A DNA stretch of 31,406 nucleotides from Methanobacteriaceae archaeon (GCA_017883605.1 JADGNH010000004.1:1-31406); one strand, 5' to 3'; counted from the stretch's first letter, positions 16,954 through 26,233 are shown. A program made the numbers and translations. Notes: generated by a model from the letters alone, not told the origin.

Positions 16954-17769
16954 TCAATCCATTAAAATCCTTATCATATCCTCTTCTATTGCAGCGATAG
17001 TCTTTTGGTATATGCATTTCTCCATTAAACACGATATAAACTTTTTTTTGGCGTAGAGGTCATATTTAAACTGTAGCCCACTGTAGGTAATATCCATTAG
17101 AATCAGACCTTCTGGGGGCATGGGTTTGATAGAAACCTGTTTTTCAGGGTCAAAGTACTCCTGAATCTCTTTTAAATCTAAATCCCCATTTCCAATATTT
17201 AAAAGTACAGCTACCATCTTTCGCACCATGTTCCAGAGGAAACTTTCTCCCTCCACATCCACCGTGATTACGTCCCTATTTTTCTGGATACTAACTTGTT
17301 TTACCGTCCTTAGCGGATTTCTTTCACTTCTTTTTGAAAAGTTCTTAAAGTTGTGTGTGCCTTTAAATATTTCAGAGGCCAAAATCATTCTCTCTAAGTT
17401 AAAATCAGGATTTTCAATATACTGATCCACAATCAGGTAACGATAATGTCTGTTTTCAGCAAATCTTGGTTTGAAGCCGTATGGAACCTTTGCCTGTCCC
17501 AGAATTTTTATATCTTTAGGCAGAGCATCATTGATCTGGTTTAATATCACTTCCTCCTCTGTAAGGAAGGAAAAAACATTTCCCAGGGCATGTACTCCCC
17601 GGTCGGTTCTTCCGGCTATTCTATAACTACAGTTTTCAACTTGTTCTATTAAGCCCACCTTTTTCAGGGCATCTATTATTTCTCCTTCCACCGTCCTTAA
17701 ATTAGGCTGCCGCTGAAAACCGTAGAAATCAGAACCAACATATGCTACCTTCAAAGCCACTCTTCTCAT
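16954..17769 (-). CDS. truA: tRNA pseudouridine(38-40) synthase
   Basis: Converts uridines 38-40 of the tRNA anticodon arm to pseudouridine. The 271 residues match archaeal TruA. The catalytic aspartate is Asp56 in AGRTDRGVHALG (52-63). YVGSDFYGFQRQPN at the start, FKGTHNFKNFSKR, and the C-terminal GESFLWNMVRKMVAVL are conserved signatures. It sits upstream of the DUF460 gene on the same strand, separated by about 250 bp, so co-transcription is uncertain. The ATG is preceded by GGGTGT. Confidence 0.95.
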   Translation of the reverse strand: MRRVALKVAYVGSDFYGFQRQPNLRTVEGEIIDALKKVGLIEQVENCSYRIAGRTDRGVHALGNVFSFLTEEEVILNQINDALPKDIKILGQAKVPYGFKPRFAENRHYRYLIVDQYIENPDFNLERMILASEIFKGTHNFKNFSKRSERNPLRTVKQVSIQKNRDVITVDVEGESFLWNMVRKMVAVLLNIGNGDLDLKEIQEYFDPEKQVSIKPMPPEGLILMDITYSGLQFKYDLYAKKKFISCLMEKCIYQKTIAAIEEDMIRILMD

Positions 17770-18064
17770 CTTTTACACCCTAAAAAAGATAAATGTTAGA
17801 TTTATATTTAATATACTCGCCGCTATATTCTTATATACTTTCAATAATGTTTTTAATCTATGGATGATATTCATTTATCCAGTTAATGATGTTTGTTTAT
17901 CTTACTTCAGTGAATGTTTTTACCTTACTTTCAGTAAATGTTTGTTTATCTTACTTTCTGTGATATTATTATTTTACAGGTTGTAGGATAAAAATAATAA
18001 TCATTTTATGGTTTAAACTATAAAAAGAAGTTATTGAGGGTTATAAAAATCTTTGAGGTATGTT
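17770..18064. promoter_or_regulatory. Divergent spacer truA / EamA transporter
   Basis: The 295-bp spacer must hold both promoters. It contains a threefold repeat (17885-17962) in its middle. A TATAAAAAG box at about 18020-18028 is well placed for the plus-strand transporter gene starting at 18065. No further gene is seen. Confidence 0.4.
17885..17962. repeat. Three imperfect copies of a 24-28-bp repeat
   Basis: Units start at 17885, 17913 and 17937, with cores TTTGTTTATCTTACTTCAGT, TTTTTACCTTACTTTCAGT and TTTGTTTATCTTACTTTCTG. Confidence 0.75.
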
Positions 18065-18991
18065 ATGAGTCGTTATTGGGGATACGTTAGTGTTATAACT
18101 GCAACAATCCTTTTCGGGATATGGAACACTTTCAGCAAAATTTTACTACAATACCTGGATCCATTAGCTCTATCAGCAATTGTGTACTGCATTGCTGGTG
18201 TTTTCCTTTTTTCTGTTCGGTTTTCTCCTTTGAAAGACAAGATTCTTTCTCTTCTGGATCAGGAATCAAAAGCTGAATTAGTTGTATCATCACGGGATTA
18301 TGGAATTTTGGTCATTACCGCCATTTTTGGATCGGTCATTGCCCCCTACATATATCTCAACGGGTTGAATCAAATTACAGCAGTTAACGCGTCTCTTTTA
18401 ATGAACGCAGAGATACTTTTCATTATAATTATAGGGGTTTTCTTTCTTAAGGAGAAGTTTCAGAGAAAAGATGTTTTGGGAATACTTTTCCTCTTGGTGG
18501 GAACCATTTTCCTGGCTACCAATGGTCAATTATCTAATTTTTCCATGGCCTCGAGTGTAGGGGCTTTACTGGTGATAATTGCTGCCTTTTTCTGGAGCAT
18601 TGATACCAGTTTGAGCAAATTTTTAAGTAATAAAAGGGATTTATTAATGATCAGTGCCCTTAAATGTTCGATTGGAGGAATTATCCTCCTTTCCATATCC
18701 CTGATCCTGGGATTGAATCTTACGGTTCCCCTCAGCCAGGTCCCTTACCTCTTATTTATTGGGCTTATCAGCATAGGTTTTTCATTTGTGCTGGTCTATT
18801 TCTCCCTTCGAAAGATTGGATCCACTAGAACAGGTTCATTATTCTCTTTATCCTCCCTTTTTGGAGCTATATTCGCATTTTTAATACTCGGCGAACCATT
18901 TACAATAACTCAATTACTGTTTGGGCTTTTAATGCTCCTGGGAGTTTTCATACTATATAAAAACGGGGAGTATCAGGTTGAAAGACTATAA
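18065..18991 (+). CDS. EamA-family (DMT) membrane transporter
   Basis: An inner-membrane carrier of the drug/metabolite transporter superfamily; the substrate cannot be told from sequence. The 308 residues form about ten membrane helices arranged as two EamA repeats, with the usual LLMNAEILFIIIIGVFFLKEK motif closing the first and SLFSLSSLFGAIFAFLILGEP closing the second. I use ATG 18065, because TGAGGT (18054-18059) lies six bases upstream. A TTG at 18053 in the same frame would overlap that ribosome site. It converges on gatD. Confidence 0.9.
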   Translation: MSRYWGYVSVITATILFGIWNTFSKILLQYLDPLALSAIVYCIAGVFLFSVRFSPLKDKILSLLDQESKAELVVSSRDYGILVITAIFGSVIAPYIYLNGLNQITAVNASLLMNAEILFIIIIGVFFLKEKFQRKDVLGILFLLVGTIFLATNGQLSNFSMASSVGALLVIIAAFFWSIDTSLSKFLSNKRDLLMISALKCSIGGIILLSISLILGLNLTVPLSQVPYLLFIGLISIGFSFVLVYFSLRKIGSTRTGSLFSLSSLFGAIFAFLILGEPFTITQLLFGLLMLLGVFILYKNGEYQVERL

Positions 18992-19190
18992 AAGGAGGAT
19001 TGGTATTTTAAATTAGTTATTTTAGATTTTTTTTAGTTATTCCAGTTCTTTCTATTTAATTTTAATTTCTTAGTTATTTTAGTTCATTTATTAATTATTT
19101 TAAATTCTTTCGTTATTTTTTAAAATTTTTTAGTTTATTTTAATTTCTTTGGATAATCTTAATTTCTTTAATTAATCCCGACTTTTTATG

Positions 19191-19913
19191 TTATTTGGAA
19201 TACAGTTTCATCACTTTTTCGTGGGCTGAATATTCTAATTTATCATCCAGCGCAGCCAAGTCTTTAACACCATATTTCCGGGTTAATGCCTTTAAAATTA
19301 GATAATCTGCTAAATGAGGGTTTTTTGGCAGCAATGGGCCGTGTAAATAGGTGCCTATGCAGTTTTTGTATACCATACCTTCTTTCCCATCTTTGCCATT
19401 GTTTCCATAGCCTTTCTTAACCACTCCTAGAGGTTTAAAGTCATGATAGGTTCTACCTCCATGGTTTTCAAAACCTACCAGAGTTTGTGGTTTCAACTTT
19501 AACTGATTTTCAGTTATTATATTCCCAATCAACCTGCCTTCTTCACTCTGGGTGTAATAATCAAAAAGTCCCAGTCCAGGTAGTTGATTACCATCAGCAT
19601 CAATATAGCTTTCACCTAAAAATTGATATCCGCCGCATATGGCCAGAACCACGGCATCATCTTCAATCAAGTTCTCCATCTGGTTTTTATATTTAAGAAT
19701 ATGGGGATATACAATATTTTGGCTTCTATCTGATCCTCCGCCAATGAAGAACAGGTCTCCCTCAGAGAGATCTTGCTCCTGGTTAAGGGTGAAGTCAATG
19801 ATATTGGTATTTATACCCCTCCATTCACACCGTCTTTGCAGACAGAGGACATTTCCTCCGTCTCCATACAAATTTAATAGGTTGGGGTACATGTGGAAAA
19901 TATTTAATTCCAT
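19191..19913 (-). CDS. gatD: GatD-like glutamine amidotransferase (partner of MurT)
   Basis: A class I glutamine amidotransferase of the CobB/CobQ-like type that supplies ammonia to the Mur-ligase-like partner encoded upstream. With residues counted from ATG 19931, the nucleophile is Cys99 in AICGGYQFLG and the catalytic histidine is His197 in GTYLHGPLLPKNP. The start MELNIFHMYPNLLNLYGDGGN is the family signature, which supports ATG 19913; GGAGAGG lies eight bases before it. In bacteria the pair amidates the glutamate of lipid II. In a pseudomurein methanogen the acceptor is unknown, perhaps a wall-peptide precursor. Confidence 0.88.
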   Translation of the reverse strand: MELNIFHMYPNLLNLYGDGGNVLCLQRRCEWRGINTNIIDFTLNQEQDLSEGDLFFIGGGSDRSQNIVYPHILKYKNQMENLIEDDAVVLAICGGYQFLGESYIDADGNQLPGLGLFDYYTQSEEGRLIGNIITENQLKLKPQTLVGFENHGGRTYHDFKPLGVVKKGYGNNGKDGKEGMVYKNCIGTYLHGPLLPKNPHLADYLILKALTRKYGVKDLAALDDKLEYSAHEKVMKLYSK

Positions 19914-19980
19914 CTTAATTTCCTCTCCCATGTTCAGATACTCTTTTTAAAGTAGTTCAGTGTTAATTTAGTCGAATTAT

Positions 19981-20069
19981 TTAGTTAGGTCTTTATTTAG
20001 TTAGGTCTTTATTTAGTTAGGTCTTTATTTAGTTAGGTTTTTGAGGTCTTTATTTAGTTAGGTCTTCAA
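19981..20069. repeat. Five copies of a 16-bp repeat copying the murT 3' end
   Basis: The unit TTAGTTAGGTCTTTAT occurs at 19981, 19997, 20013, 20029 (with a 9-bp internal insertion) and 20054. The last copy covers the murT stop codon (20058-20060) and final codons. On the minus strand each unit reads AAGACCTAACTAAATA, so each carries a copy of the Lys-Thr-stop end of murT. Confidence 0.9.
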
Positions 20070-21443
20070 TTTTTCTACCAGTTCTTTGATATTCAATAAA
20101 AAGGAGCTGCGGTTTTTAAGATGGGATAAAATTATGTCTCTGGCCTGGAAAACTGCAGTGTAGGTGGGTAATATATAAACTATTTCAACATCTTCTTTTA
20201 GAACGTTTTCAATAGACTTCCTCATTTTATCGTTGATTTTTATTAGATCTGGTGATATATTGGTGTATTTGACTCTTAGGGCAATATCCTCAGCCCTTCT
20301 TCCTGAGCAGCAGATGTATTTCATATTTTCAATCTGGTGTAAGTTATCCAGATCAGCGTCCCATATCCATGAAATATCGCGTCCGTCTGCCGGGTTATCG
20401 TTTAAAATAAAAAGTAGGGCTTTTTTTCTCTTATCCAATGTTATGCTTTTTAAAACTTCGCTCAGACCGATGGGATTCTTAGAAAGGGTAATTTTAACCG
20501 TTTTATCAGGAAATTCCATGACTTCCATCCTTCCCAGATGGTATTCAAAATTTTCTGTCCTTTCTATGGCTTTAGAAGCGTCCATACCTGCTTCTAAACA
20601 GGATGTTAATGCAGCCAGACAGTTGTAGGCGTTATAAATCCCTCCGTAATTGAAATGTATGTCCTTAAATATTTCACCCCGGGAATCTATATCACAAAGG
20701 TTACCATCTGGTCCTGCTCTGATATTGGTAAATATATAATCATAATCAGGATTCTGAAATCCACAATTATTACAGTGATATTTGCCAAGTTGTCCGTAGT
20801 TAAAGTATTCATAGTCTAATTCATGGCTGCAAATTGGGCAAAAACGACTTTCAACAATTCTTTGGTTTTTACTGCTTAATTCGTTCTCCTCCACCCCGTA
20901 ATAGACACATTTTTTATGGAGTTCTTTGAACTTTGCAACCATGGGGTCATCTGCATTAAGTATCAGCGTGGTATCCAATGGTTTAATTGCTTCATAGATA
21001 ACTGCGGAAGTATTTTCTATTTCTCCATATCGGTCTAGCTGATCTCTGAAAAAGTTAGTTATAACCACAAAGTCAGGTTTTATATGTTTCACTACTGCTT
21101 GGAAAGAGCCTTCATCCACCTCAAAAACTCCCCAGTCATATTCTTTTTTAGTGTCATTTATAAAGGCACTGGCAATACCCTGCTCCATGTTGGCTCCCTT
21201 TAGATTGGATAGCACGTTTTTATACTGGCTCGACAGTATGTGGTGGATAAGGTTGGTAGTGGTGGTTTTACCGTTGGTGCCGGTGATTATTATTTTCTTT
21301 TTGCACCGCTGATCTACAACACTCAACAGATTTGGATCTATCTTAATGGCCATTTTCCCAGGCAGTGCAGTTGCACCCAGTCCTACGGATTTTAAACCAA
21401 TAACAGTTAATTTACCTACCAGTACAGCTCCAGTAATTTCCAA
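20058..21443 (-). CDS. murT: MurT-like Mur ligase family protein
   Basis: An ATP-dependent Mur-ligase-fold enzyme of the MurT type (Mur ligase middle domain plus DUF1727-type C-terminus). The 461 residues contain the P-loop GTNGKTTTTN (55-64), a DQLDRYGE motif (about 134-141), and a four-cysteine zinc ribbon inserted in the middle domain (CPIC at 202-205, CNNC at 224-227), as in bacterial MurT. NDNPADGRDISWIWD in the C-terminal domain is a family signature. With gatD downstream it should form an amidating complex. The start codon is TTG at 21443 behind GGAGGT. A cell-wall role is inferred from the bacterial pair and from the host type. Confidence 0.9.
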   Translation of the reverse strand: MEITGAVLVGKLTVIGLKSVGLGATALPGKMAIKIDPNLLSVVDQRCKKKIIITGTNGKTTTTNLIHHILSSQYKNVLSNLKGANMEQGIASAFINDTKKEYDWGVFEVDEGSFQAVVKHIKPDFVVITNFFRDQLDRYGEIENTSAVIYEAIKPLDTTLILNADDPMVAKFKELHKKCVYYGVEENELSSKNQRIVESRFCPICSHELDYEYFNYGQLGKYHCNNCGFQNPDYDYIFTNIRAGPDGNLCDIDSRGEIFKDIHFNYGGIYNAYNCLAALTSCLEAGMDASKAIERTENFEYHLGRMEVMEFPDKTVKITLSKNPIGLSEVLKSITLDKRKKALLFILNDNPADGRDISWIWDADLDNLHQIENMKYICCSGRRAEDIALRVKYTNISPDLIKINDKMRKSIENVLKEDVEIVYILPTYTAVFQARDIILSHLKNRSSFLLNIKELVEKLKT

Positions 21444-21601
21444 TGATTAAGACCTCCAGATAAAAATTTCTTGTTTTTAAAGGTTATTTCAGTGTTTATG
21501 TTAGTTTAAAGATTGTTTTAATTTGATTGTTGGATTAAAAGTTAAGTAAATAGTATAAAAAAAATTTATAACTCTGCACTATTTTTTCTTTTAAGTAATT
21601 T

Positions 21602-21765
21602 GTTTAATATCCTTCATAAAGTTTAATATCCCTAATAAGTTTTAAAGTATCCTTAATTATTATATGAAATTCTTTTTATATGAAATTCTTTATTAATGAT
21701 ACTGTTTTTTTATTAATGATAATGTTTTTAAATAATTCTGTAGGGTTTTAAATAATTATGTAAGC
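21602..21765. repeat. Four back-to-back tandem duplications of unrelated units
   Basis: In order: an 18-19-bp unit (GTTTAATATCC...) at 21602-21638 with a diverged third copy to 21659; a 16-bp unit (TATATGAAATTCTTT) at 21661-21692; a 20-bp unit (TATTAATGATACTGTTTTTT) at 21691-21730; and a 20-bp unit (TTTTAAATAATTCTGTAGGG) at 21726-21765. Confidence 0.85.
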
Positions 21766-22004
21766 CTTCATATCTCGGGCGGTTGGAAAAAATAAGTGTC
21801 TGAAGGCAATTTTTATAACCTGATTATGTTATGGTGGCTTAATAATATTTTTGTCTGTTTTAAATCATTTTTTAGGGTTCCATTTAGTTACCTAAATCCT
21901 TTGTACTGCTATTGGGCGTTTTTCATATTGGGGCTTTTCCCAAATTAATATTGGAACTTTATATTGGAACTTCATAAAAATGGAAAAAAACGGATTTAGG
22001 CAAC
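21764..22004. ncRNA. Candidate structured element with two inverted repeats
   Basis: GCCTTCA at 21764-21770 pairs with TGAAGGC at 21801-21807, around a less A/T-rich loop and followed by a T-run. GTTACCTAAATCC at 21887-21899 pairs with GGATTTAGGCAAC at 21992-22004 with one mismatch. TTGGGGCTTTTCCCAA between them forms a small hairpin. This could be a small RNA, a long leader, or two unrelated inverted repeats. No known RNA family is recognised. Confidence 0.2.
21948..21973. repeat. 13-bp tandem duplication
   Basis: ATATTGGAACTTT at 21948-21960 is repeated as ATATTGGAACTTC at 21961-21973. Confidence 0.75.
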
Positions 22005-22080
22005 TTTAAACCATTTTACTTATAAAGTAAAATAAAACTTCAAAGACTTTTAACTATAAAAATCGTAAGGGATGGAGACG

Positions 22081-22124
22081 ATTTAAGGATTTGAGTAATT
22101 AAATTTAAGGATTTGAGTAATTAA
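22081..22124. repeat. 22-bp exact tandem duplication upstream of hisA
   Basis: The unit starting ATTTAAGGATTTGAGTAATT occurs at 22081-22102 and 22103-22124, 35 bp before the hisA start. Confidence 0.9.
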
Positions 22125-22159
22125 GTTAATAAACTAAATATTTGGGGTTTGTGATAAAA

Positions 22160-22876
<717 letters not shown>

Positions 22877-22954
22877 TTTACCTATTTTAACTTATTTTTA
22901 TAAGAGCTTATAACTTATTTATAAGACCTAAAAATTTGTAAGAAATAAAAAAAT
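22877..22954. terminator. Convergent spacer with small hairpins, hisA / PEP-utilising enzyme
   Basis: TTATAAG at 22898-22904 pairs with CTTATAA at 22907-22913, and CTTAT/ATAAG at 22914-22925 forms a second small inverted repeat, amid T-rich sequence. These may mark 3' ends for the two converging genes. Archaeal termination relies mainly on T-runs, so the hairpins may be incidental. Confidence 0.35.
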
Positions 22955-24199
22955 TTAAACTCTAAAACCAAAACCCTTCATTATAATGGCTTTTTCTGTA
23001 TTGTAAACCATTTTTCGCATTTTAAGGATCTGATCTGGATTGGTTGATATGGAACTTATCCCTAATTCAACCAGTTTTTTTACAATTCTCTGGTCAGACG
23101 CGGCATGTCCGCAGATGCAGCACTCTATTTCTTCCTGGTTGCATTTTTCAATCACCATCTTCACCATACCCATAACGGCTGGATGCATCAAATTAAAGTG
23201 TTTGGCCACTTTAACTCCTCTGCGGTCCACCGCCAGGGTGCACATAGCCAGGTCACTCATCCCTATAGTTACAAAATCTAAACCTGCTTTTATAAACTCG
23301 TCAAAGGTAAAAACAGTGGAGGGAGTTTCAATTGAAGCACCAAAATTCACGTCCTTATGGGGTCGCAGTCCAACCTCTTTCATAATTTTTTTTGATAAGG
23401 TGTATTCGGAAATATCTCTCAGGAAAGGAATTTTAATCCCTAAATTATCGTAACCATTTTCTAAAAGGATTTTTATGGCTTCAAATTCTGCTTTCAGGAT
23501 GTCAACATTTTTTAAATCTTTATGTATAGCTCTAAGACCTAGAAGGGGATTCTGTTCATCTGCTTCGATTTCTCCACCTTGTAAATATTTTAATTCATCG
23601 GTAGGTATATCAAAGGTTCGAAACCATACGGGTTTTGGGTAGAATGGATCTACAATCTTCTTCACACCCTCCACAATAACATCGGTTAATATCCCTTCTT
23701 TAAGAAGGACATTGGGATGTTTCCCGGTACGTGTTATAATATTTTCAATTCGAATGGAACCTACTCCATCTGCAAAGGGGGCTAATTTCTCTGCTATTTC
23801 TGGAACGTTCACGTTCACCTTTATATTGGTGGAAGGGTTGTGAATTTCCATGAACTCACTTTCCTGCTCCAGCTCAATGAAACCCAGGTATATGTTACCT
23901 GTTTTCCCATCAACGGTTACTATCATATCTTCTTCAAGTATTTGGGTGCCTTTTTCGGTTCCAACTACACAGGGAACCTTCATCTCCCTTAAGACAATGG
24001 CAACATGGCTGGTTATTCCTCCGTAGTCTGTTATAACTCCCCCCGCTTTTTGGAGGTATGAAAGCATATCCCGGGATGCACGGGAGATTACCACTATTTC
24101 CCCTCCCTTTAAATCCAGGAGATTTTCAAGGTTTTCTACCTTTTTAACCTTTCCTACACCAATATAGGAACTAGTACCTATTCCTTTCAATATTATCAT
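22955..24199 (-). CDS. PEP-utilising enzyme: mobile (swivelling) domain plus TIM barrel, no ATP domain
   Basis: A 414-residue protein equal to the C-terminal two thirds of PEP synthase, PPDK or Enzyme I. The phosphohistidine domain has GGITSHVAIVLREMKVPCVVGT with His65. The PEP-binding barrel has IRIEN, FRTFDIPTDELKYLQGG, NPLLGLRAI, FGASIETPS, IGMSDLAMCTLAVDR and the catalytic cysteine in CCICGHAASD (Cys363). The N-terminal ATP-grasp domain of PEP synthase is missing, and no candidate lies nearby. It may pair with a separately encoded ATP-binding subunit or serve as a phosphotransfer protein. Not a truncation by frameshift: it starts cleanly at the mobile domain. Confidence 0.85.
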   Translation of the reverse strand: MIILKGIGTSSYIGVGKVKKVENLENLLDLKGGEIVVISRASRDMLSYLQKAGGVITDYGGITSHVAIVLREMKVPCVVGTEKGTQILEEDMIVTVDGKTGNIYLGFIELEQESEFMEIHNPSTNIKVNVNVPEIAEKLAPFADGVGSIRIENIITRTGKHPNVLLKEGILTDVIVEGVKKIVDPFYPKPVWFRTFDIPTDELKYLQGGEIEADEQNPLLGLRAIHKDLKNVDILKAEFEAIKILLENGYDNLGIKIPFLRDISEYTLSKKIMKEVGLRPHKDVNFGASIETPSTVFTFDEFIKAGLDFVTIGMSDLAMCTLAVDRRGVKVAKHFNLMHPAVMGMVKMVIEKCNQEEIECCICGHAASDQRIVKKLVELGISSISTNPDQILKMRKMVYNTEKAIIMKGFGFRV

Positions 24200-24292
24200 A
24201 TATTTAATGTCTTTTTTTTGTTATAGAAATATTTTGGGGTTTCCATTTTGCAGTAAGACTTCAAATATATCTTAATTCATAGGGTTAAACCA

Positions 24293-24370
24293 GGGGGATT
24301 ATCGCAGATTATAAAATCAGGGGATTGTCGCAGATTATAAAATCAGGGGATTGTCGCAGATTATAAGATT
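24293..24370. repeat. Three copies of a 26-bp repeat
   Basis: Units at 24293-24318, 24319-24344 and 24345-24370 share GGGGATTGTCGCAGATTATA (first copy GGGGATTATCGC). The third copy runs directly into the decayed coding sequence, so the unit may be a fragment of that former gene. Confidence 0.9.
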
Positions 24371-24615
24371 CAAAACGCTGAATTAACAGGTGAGCTGGTC
24401 AAATATCTGATCCAAGAAAGTTTACGTAGTTTCAGAGAGAGAATCGGTATCGGCGGTGAAAAAATATTACAAAATAATTAAGGAGCCCTTGAAGCTGAAT
24501 TTTATCCCCTGTCTCATGAAAAAAATGGATAAAAGGATATTAGAACTGATTAGGGGATCTTCATCGGATATCTGATAGTATCAAGATGTGGGTCGGAGCA
24601 TTATATGTGAGCTAA
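24340..24615 (+). pseudogene. Decayed protein-coding remnant, family not recognised
   Basis: One plus-strand frame reads IVADYKIQNAELTGELVKYL, then IQESLRSFRERIGIGGEKIL, up to a TAA at 24479-24481. The same frame continues GALEAEFYPLSHEKNG to TAA at 24530-24532. A different frame then reads GDLHRISDSIKMWVGALYVS to TAA at 24613. The composition is protein-like, but there is no start codon, two internal stops and a frame change. I cannot name the family. Confidence 0.4.
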
Positions 24616-24622
24616 ACTTAAA

Positions 24623-26233
24623 TCAAGGGGCAAATCTCTCTAATAAATCTACTAATTTGGTGAATAACCCGGAAAAGGGACCTAATCTATCTTTAAATTT
24701 ATATAAAATCCTAATATCCTCCTTTGTTAAGCCTCTAATCAGAGTTAGAATGAAAGTATATACTAAAACTCCCATTAAAATCACAATCATAACGTATAAA
24801 AAAGCCCATACACGAGAAAATACAAAATCCCCATAAGTTCCCGGGTGTCCATATATTTGGGGGAAGAGCAACAAGAAGAGTCCCATTAAAAATGATGCAA
24901 TAGCTATTTTAACGAAATCAACGTAGGGAAGTTTGACATTAACCATTACTAAAGTTTTCCAGGCTAAAATAGCCATGATTATGAAGGCGGCTATACTTGT
25001 AGCAATGGCAGCACCGTTAATTCCATACATAGGTACCAGTACTATACTTAAGGCCAGATCAAAGAGGGTTCCAATAATCAGAGCAAACATGGGAAGGTAA
25101 GGTTTTCCCAACCCCTGTGCAACACTTGATGAAACCGTATATATGGTGAAAAACAGCATTCCCACTGCAAGGATCTGCAGAGCTTCTGAACCATAAACGT
25201 AAGCCGGGCCAAATAGTATGCTGATTATGGGATTGGAAAATACAATAGTTATGGTGCAGAGGGGTACCACCAGCAGGGCCACGTACCGGTAGGATTGTAA
25301 AACATATTTTTTAAGAAGTCCATGGTCTCTGAGACCAAAAGCCTCTGCTGTGGCCGGTAAAACTGCAGTGGCCACTGACAGGGATACTATGAGCGGGAGT
25401 CTGGCAATGGGGCTGGCTGCATTATAGTATCCAACATACTCACTGGCCATGTAGGCACCTATAACAAAGGTACCAATGTCATAAAGGGCTATCTCAGCCA
25501 GACCAGTTATAACTACCGGTATAGAAAATATTAAGAGCATTCTGACTATTCCCAACTCCTCTTTAATGGTGATTTTTCTTTCGCCACGTGAGAGGATATT
25601 TTTAGGTTCTGAAAGTTTGCTCCACACTTGTTTCCTGAAAATGACAACCGCAGCCACAGAGGCAGCCATAAAACCTATGGCTGTCCCTATCACAGCTCCA
25701 GCCACGTACAACCCGGCTAAGACCAGTATCACTGCAGATATTATCATGAAGAACTGTTCAAAGAACTTGGTTATGAGTATATTGGTCATCTGGTAGAAAC
25801 CCTGGAAAACACCCCTAAAAGCCCCTACAATAACGCTAAAGGGTGTTATCAGGGCGATCAACTGGAAGGGGAGTACCGCCTCTGGTTTATGGAACAAACC
25901 TATTGCAAGAGGTTCTGCAAGGAAGAAAATTAGTATGCCGAAGAGAATCCCTAAAACGATCATGACTTTGGTGGAAGTTTTAATGATCTGTTTAACCATT
26001 AAATCCTGTTTTTTTGCAGAATATTCTGCTACATACTTAGCAATGGCCGGTGGTAATCCGCCATTTGCAGTTGTTATAAGCATACCCTGTAGTGGTAATG
26101 TTAAACCTAAAATACCGTATCCTGAAGGTCCCAGTAGATTGGCCATGATGAATCGGTATAGATAACCGCCGATACGGAATATGAAAGTACCGATAAGGAT
26201 TATAAAGCTTCCTCTTGCTATTTTAGAACTCAT
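24623..26233 (-). CDS. Oligosaccharide flippase (MOP/PST superfamily)
   Basis: A polytopic membrane protein of 536 residues with about 14 helices. The N-terminus GSFIILIGTFIFRIGGYLYRFIMANLLGPSGYGILGL and the PLQGMLITTANGGLPPAIAKYVAEY stretch are typical of Wzx/MurJ/SpoVB-type lipid-linked glycan flippases. It probably moves a lipid-linked saccharide or pseudomurein precursor across the membrane; the substrate is inference. It stands alone, with a repeat-bearing upstream region and only a weak GGTAAT ribosome site. The C-terminus is slightly longer than usual, with a charged tail. Confidence 0.9.
   Translation of the reverse strand: MSSKIARGSFIILIGTFIFRIGGYLYRFIMANLLGPSGYGILGLTLPLQGMLITTANGGLPPAIAKYVAEYSAKKQDLMVKQIIKTSTKVMIVLGILFGILIFFLAEPLAIGLFHKPEAVLPFQLIALITPFSVIVGAFRGVFQGFYQMTNILITKFFEQFFMIISAVILVLAGLYVAGAVIGTAIGFMAASVAAVVIFRKQVWSKLSEPKNILSRGERKITIKEELGIVRMLLIFSIPVVITGLAEIALYDIGTFVIGAYMASEYVGYYNAASPIARLPLIVSLSVATAVLPATAEAFGLRDHGLLKKYVLQSYRYVALLVVPLCTITIVFSNPIISILFGPAYVYGSEALQILAVGMLFFTIYTVSSSVAQGLGKPYLPMFALIIGTLFDLALSIVLVPMYGINGAAIATSIAAFIIMAILAWKTLVMVNVKLPYVDFVKIAIASFLMGLFLLLFPQIYGHPGTYGDFVFSRVWAFLYVMIVILMGVLVYTFILTLIRGLTKEDIRILYKFKDRLGPFSGLFTKLVDLLERFAP

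Larger units (their letters stand above)
21444..22159. other. 700-bp divergent spacer murT / hisA, packed with duplications and inverted repeats
   Basis: No protein gene supported. The left half (21602-21765) is a run of consecutive short tandem duplications. The centre has a less A/T-rich island with inverted repeats (21764-21807 and 21887-22004). Two further tandem pairs are at 21948-21973 and 22081-22124. It must contain the promoters of murT-gatD and hisA. Confidence 0.5.
24200..24622. other. Spacer with 26-bp repeats and a decayed gene
   Basis: This 423-bp spacer between the PEP-utilising enzyme and the flippase contains a threefold repeat (24293-24370), then plus-strand sequence that reads like degraded protein-coding DNA (24340-24615). 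No intact gene. Confidence 0.5.
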
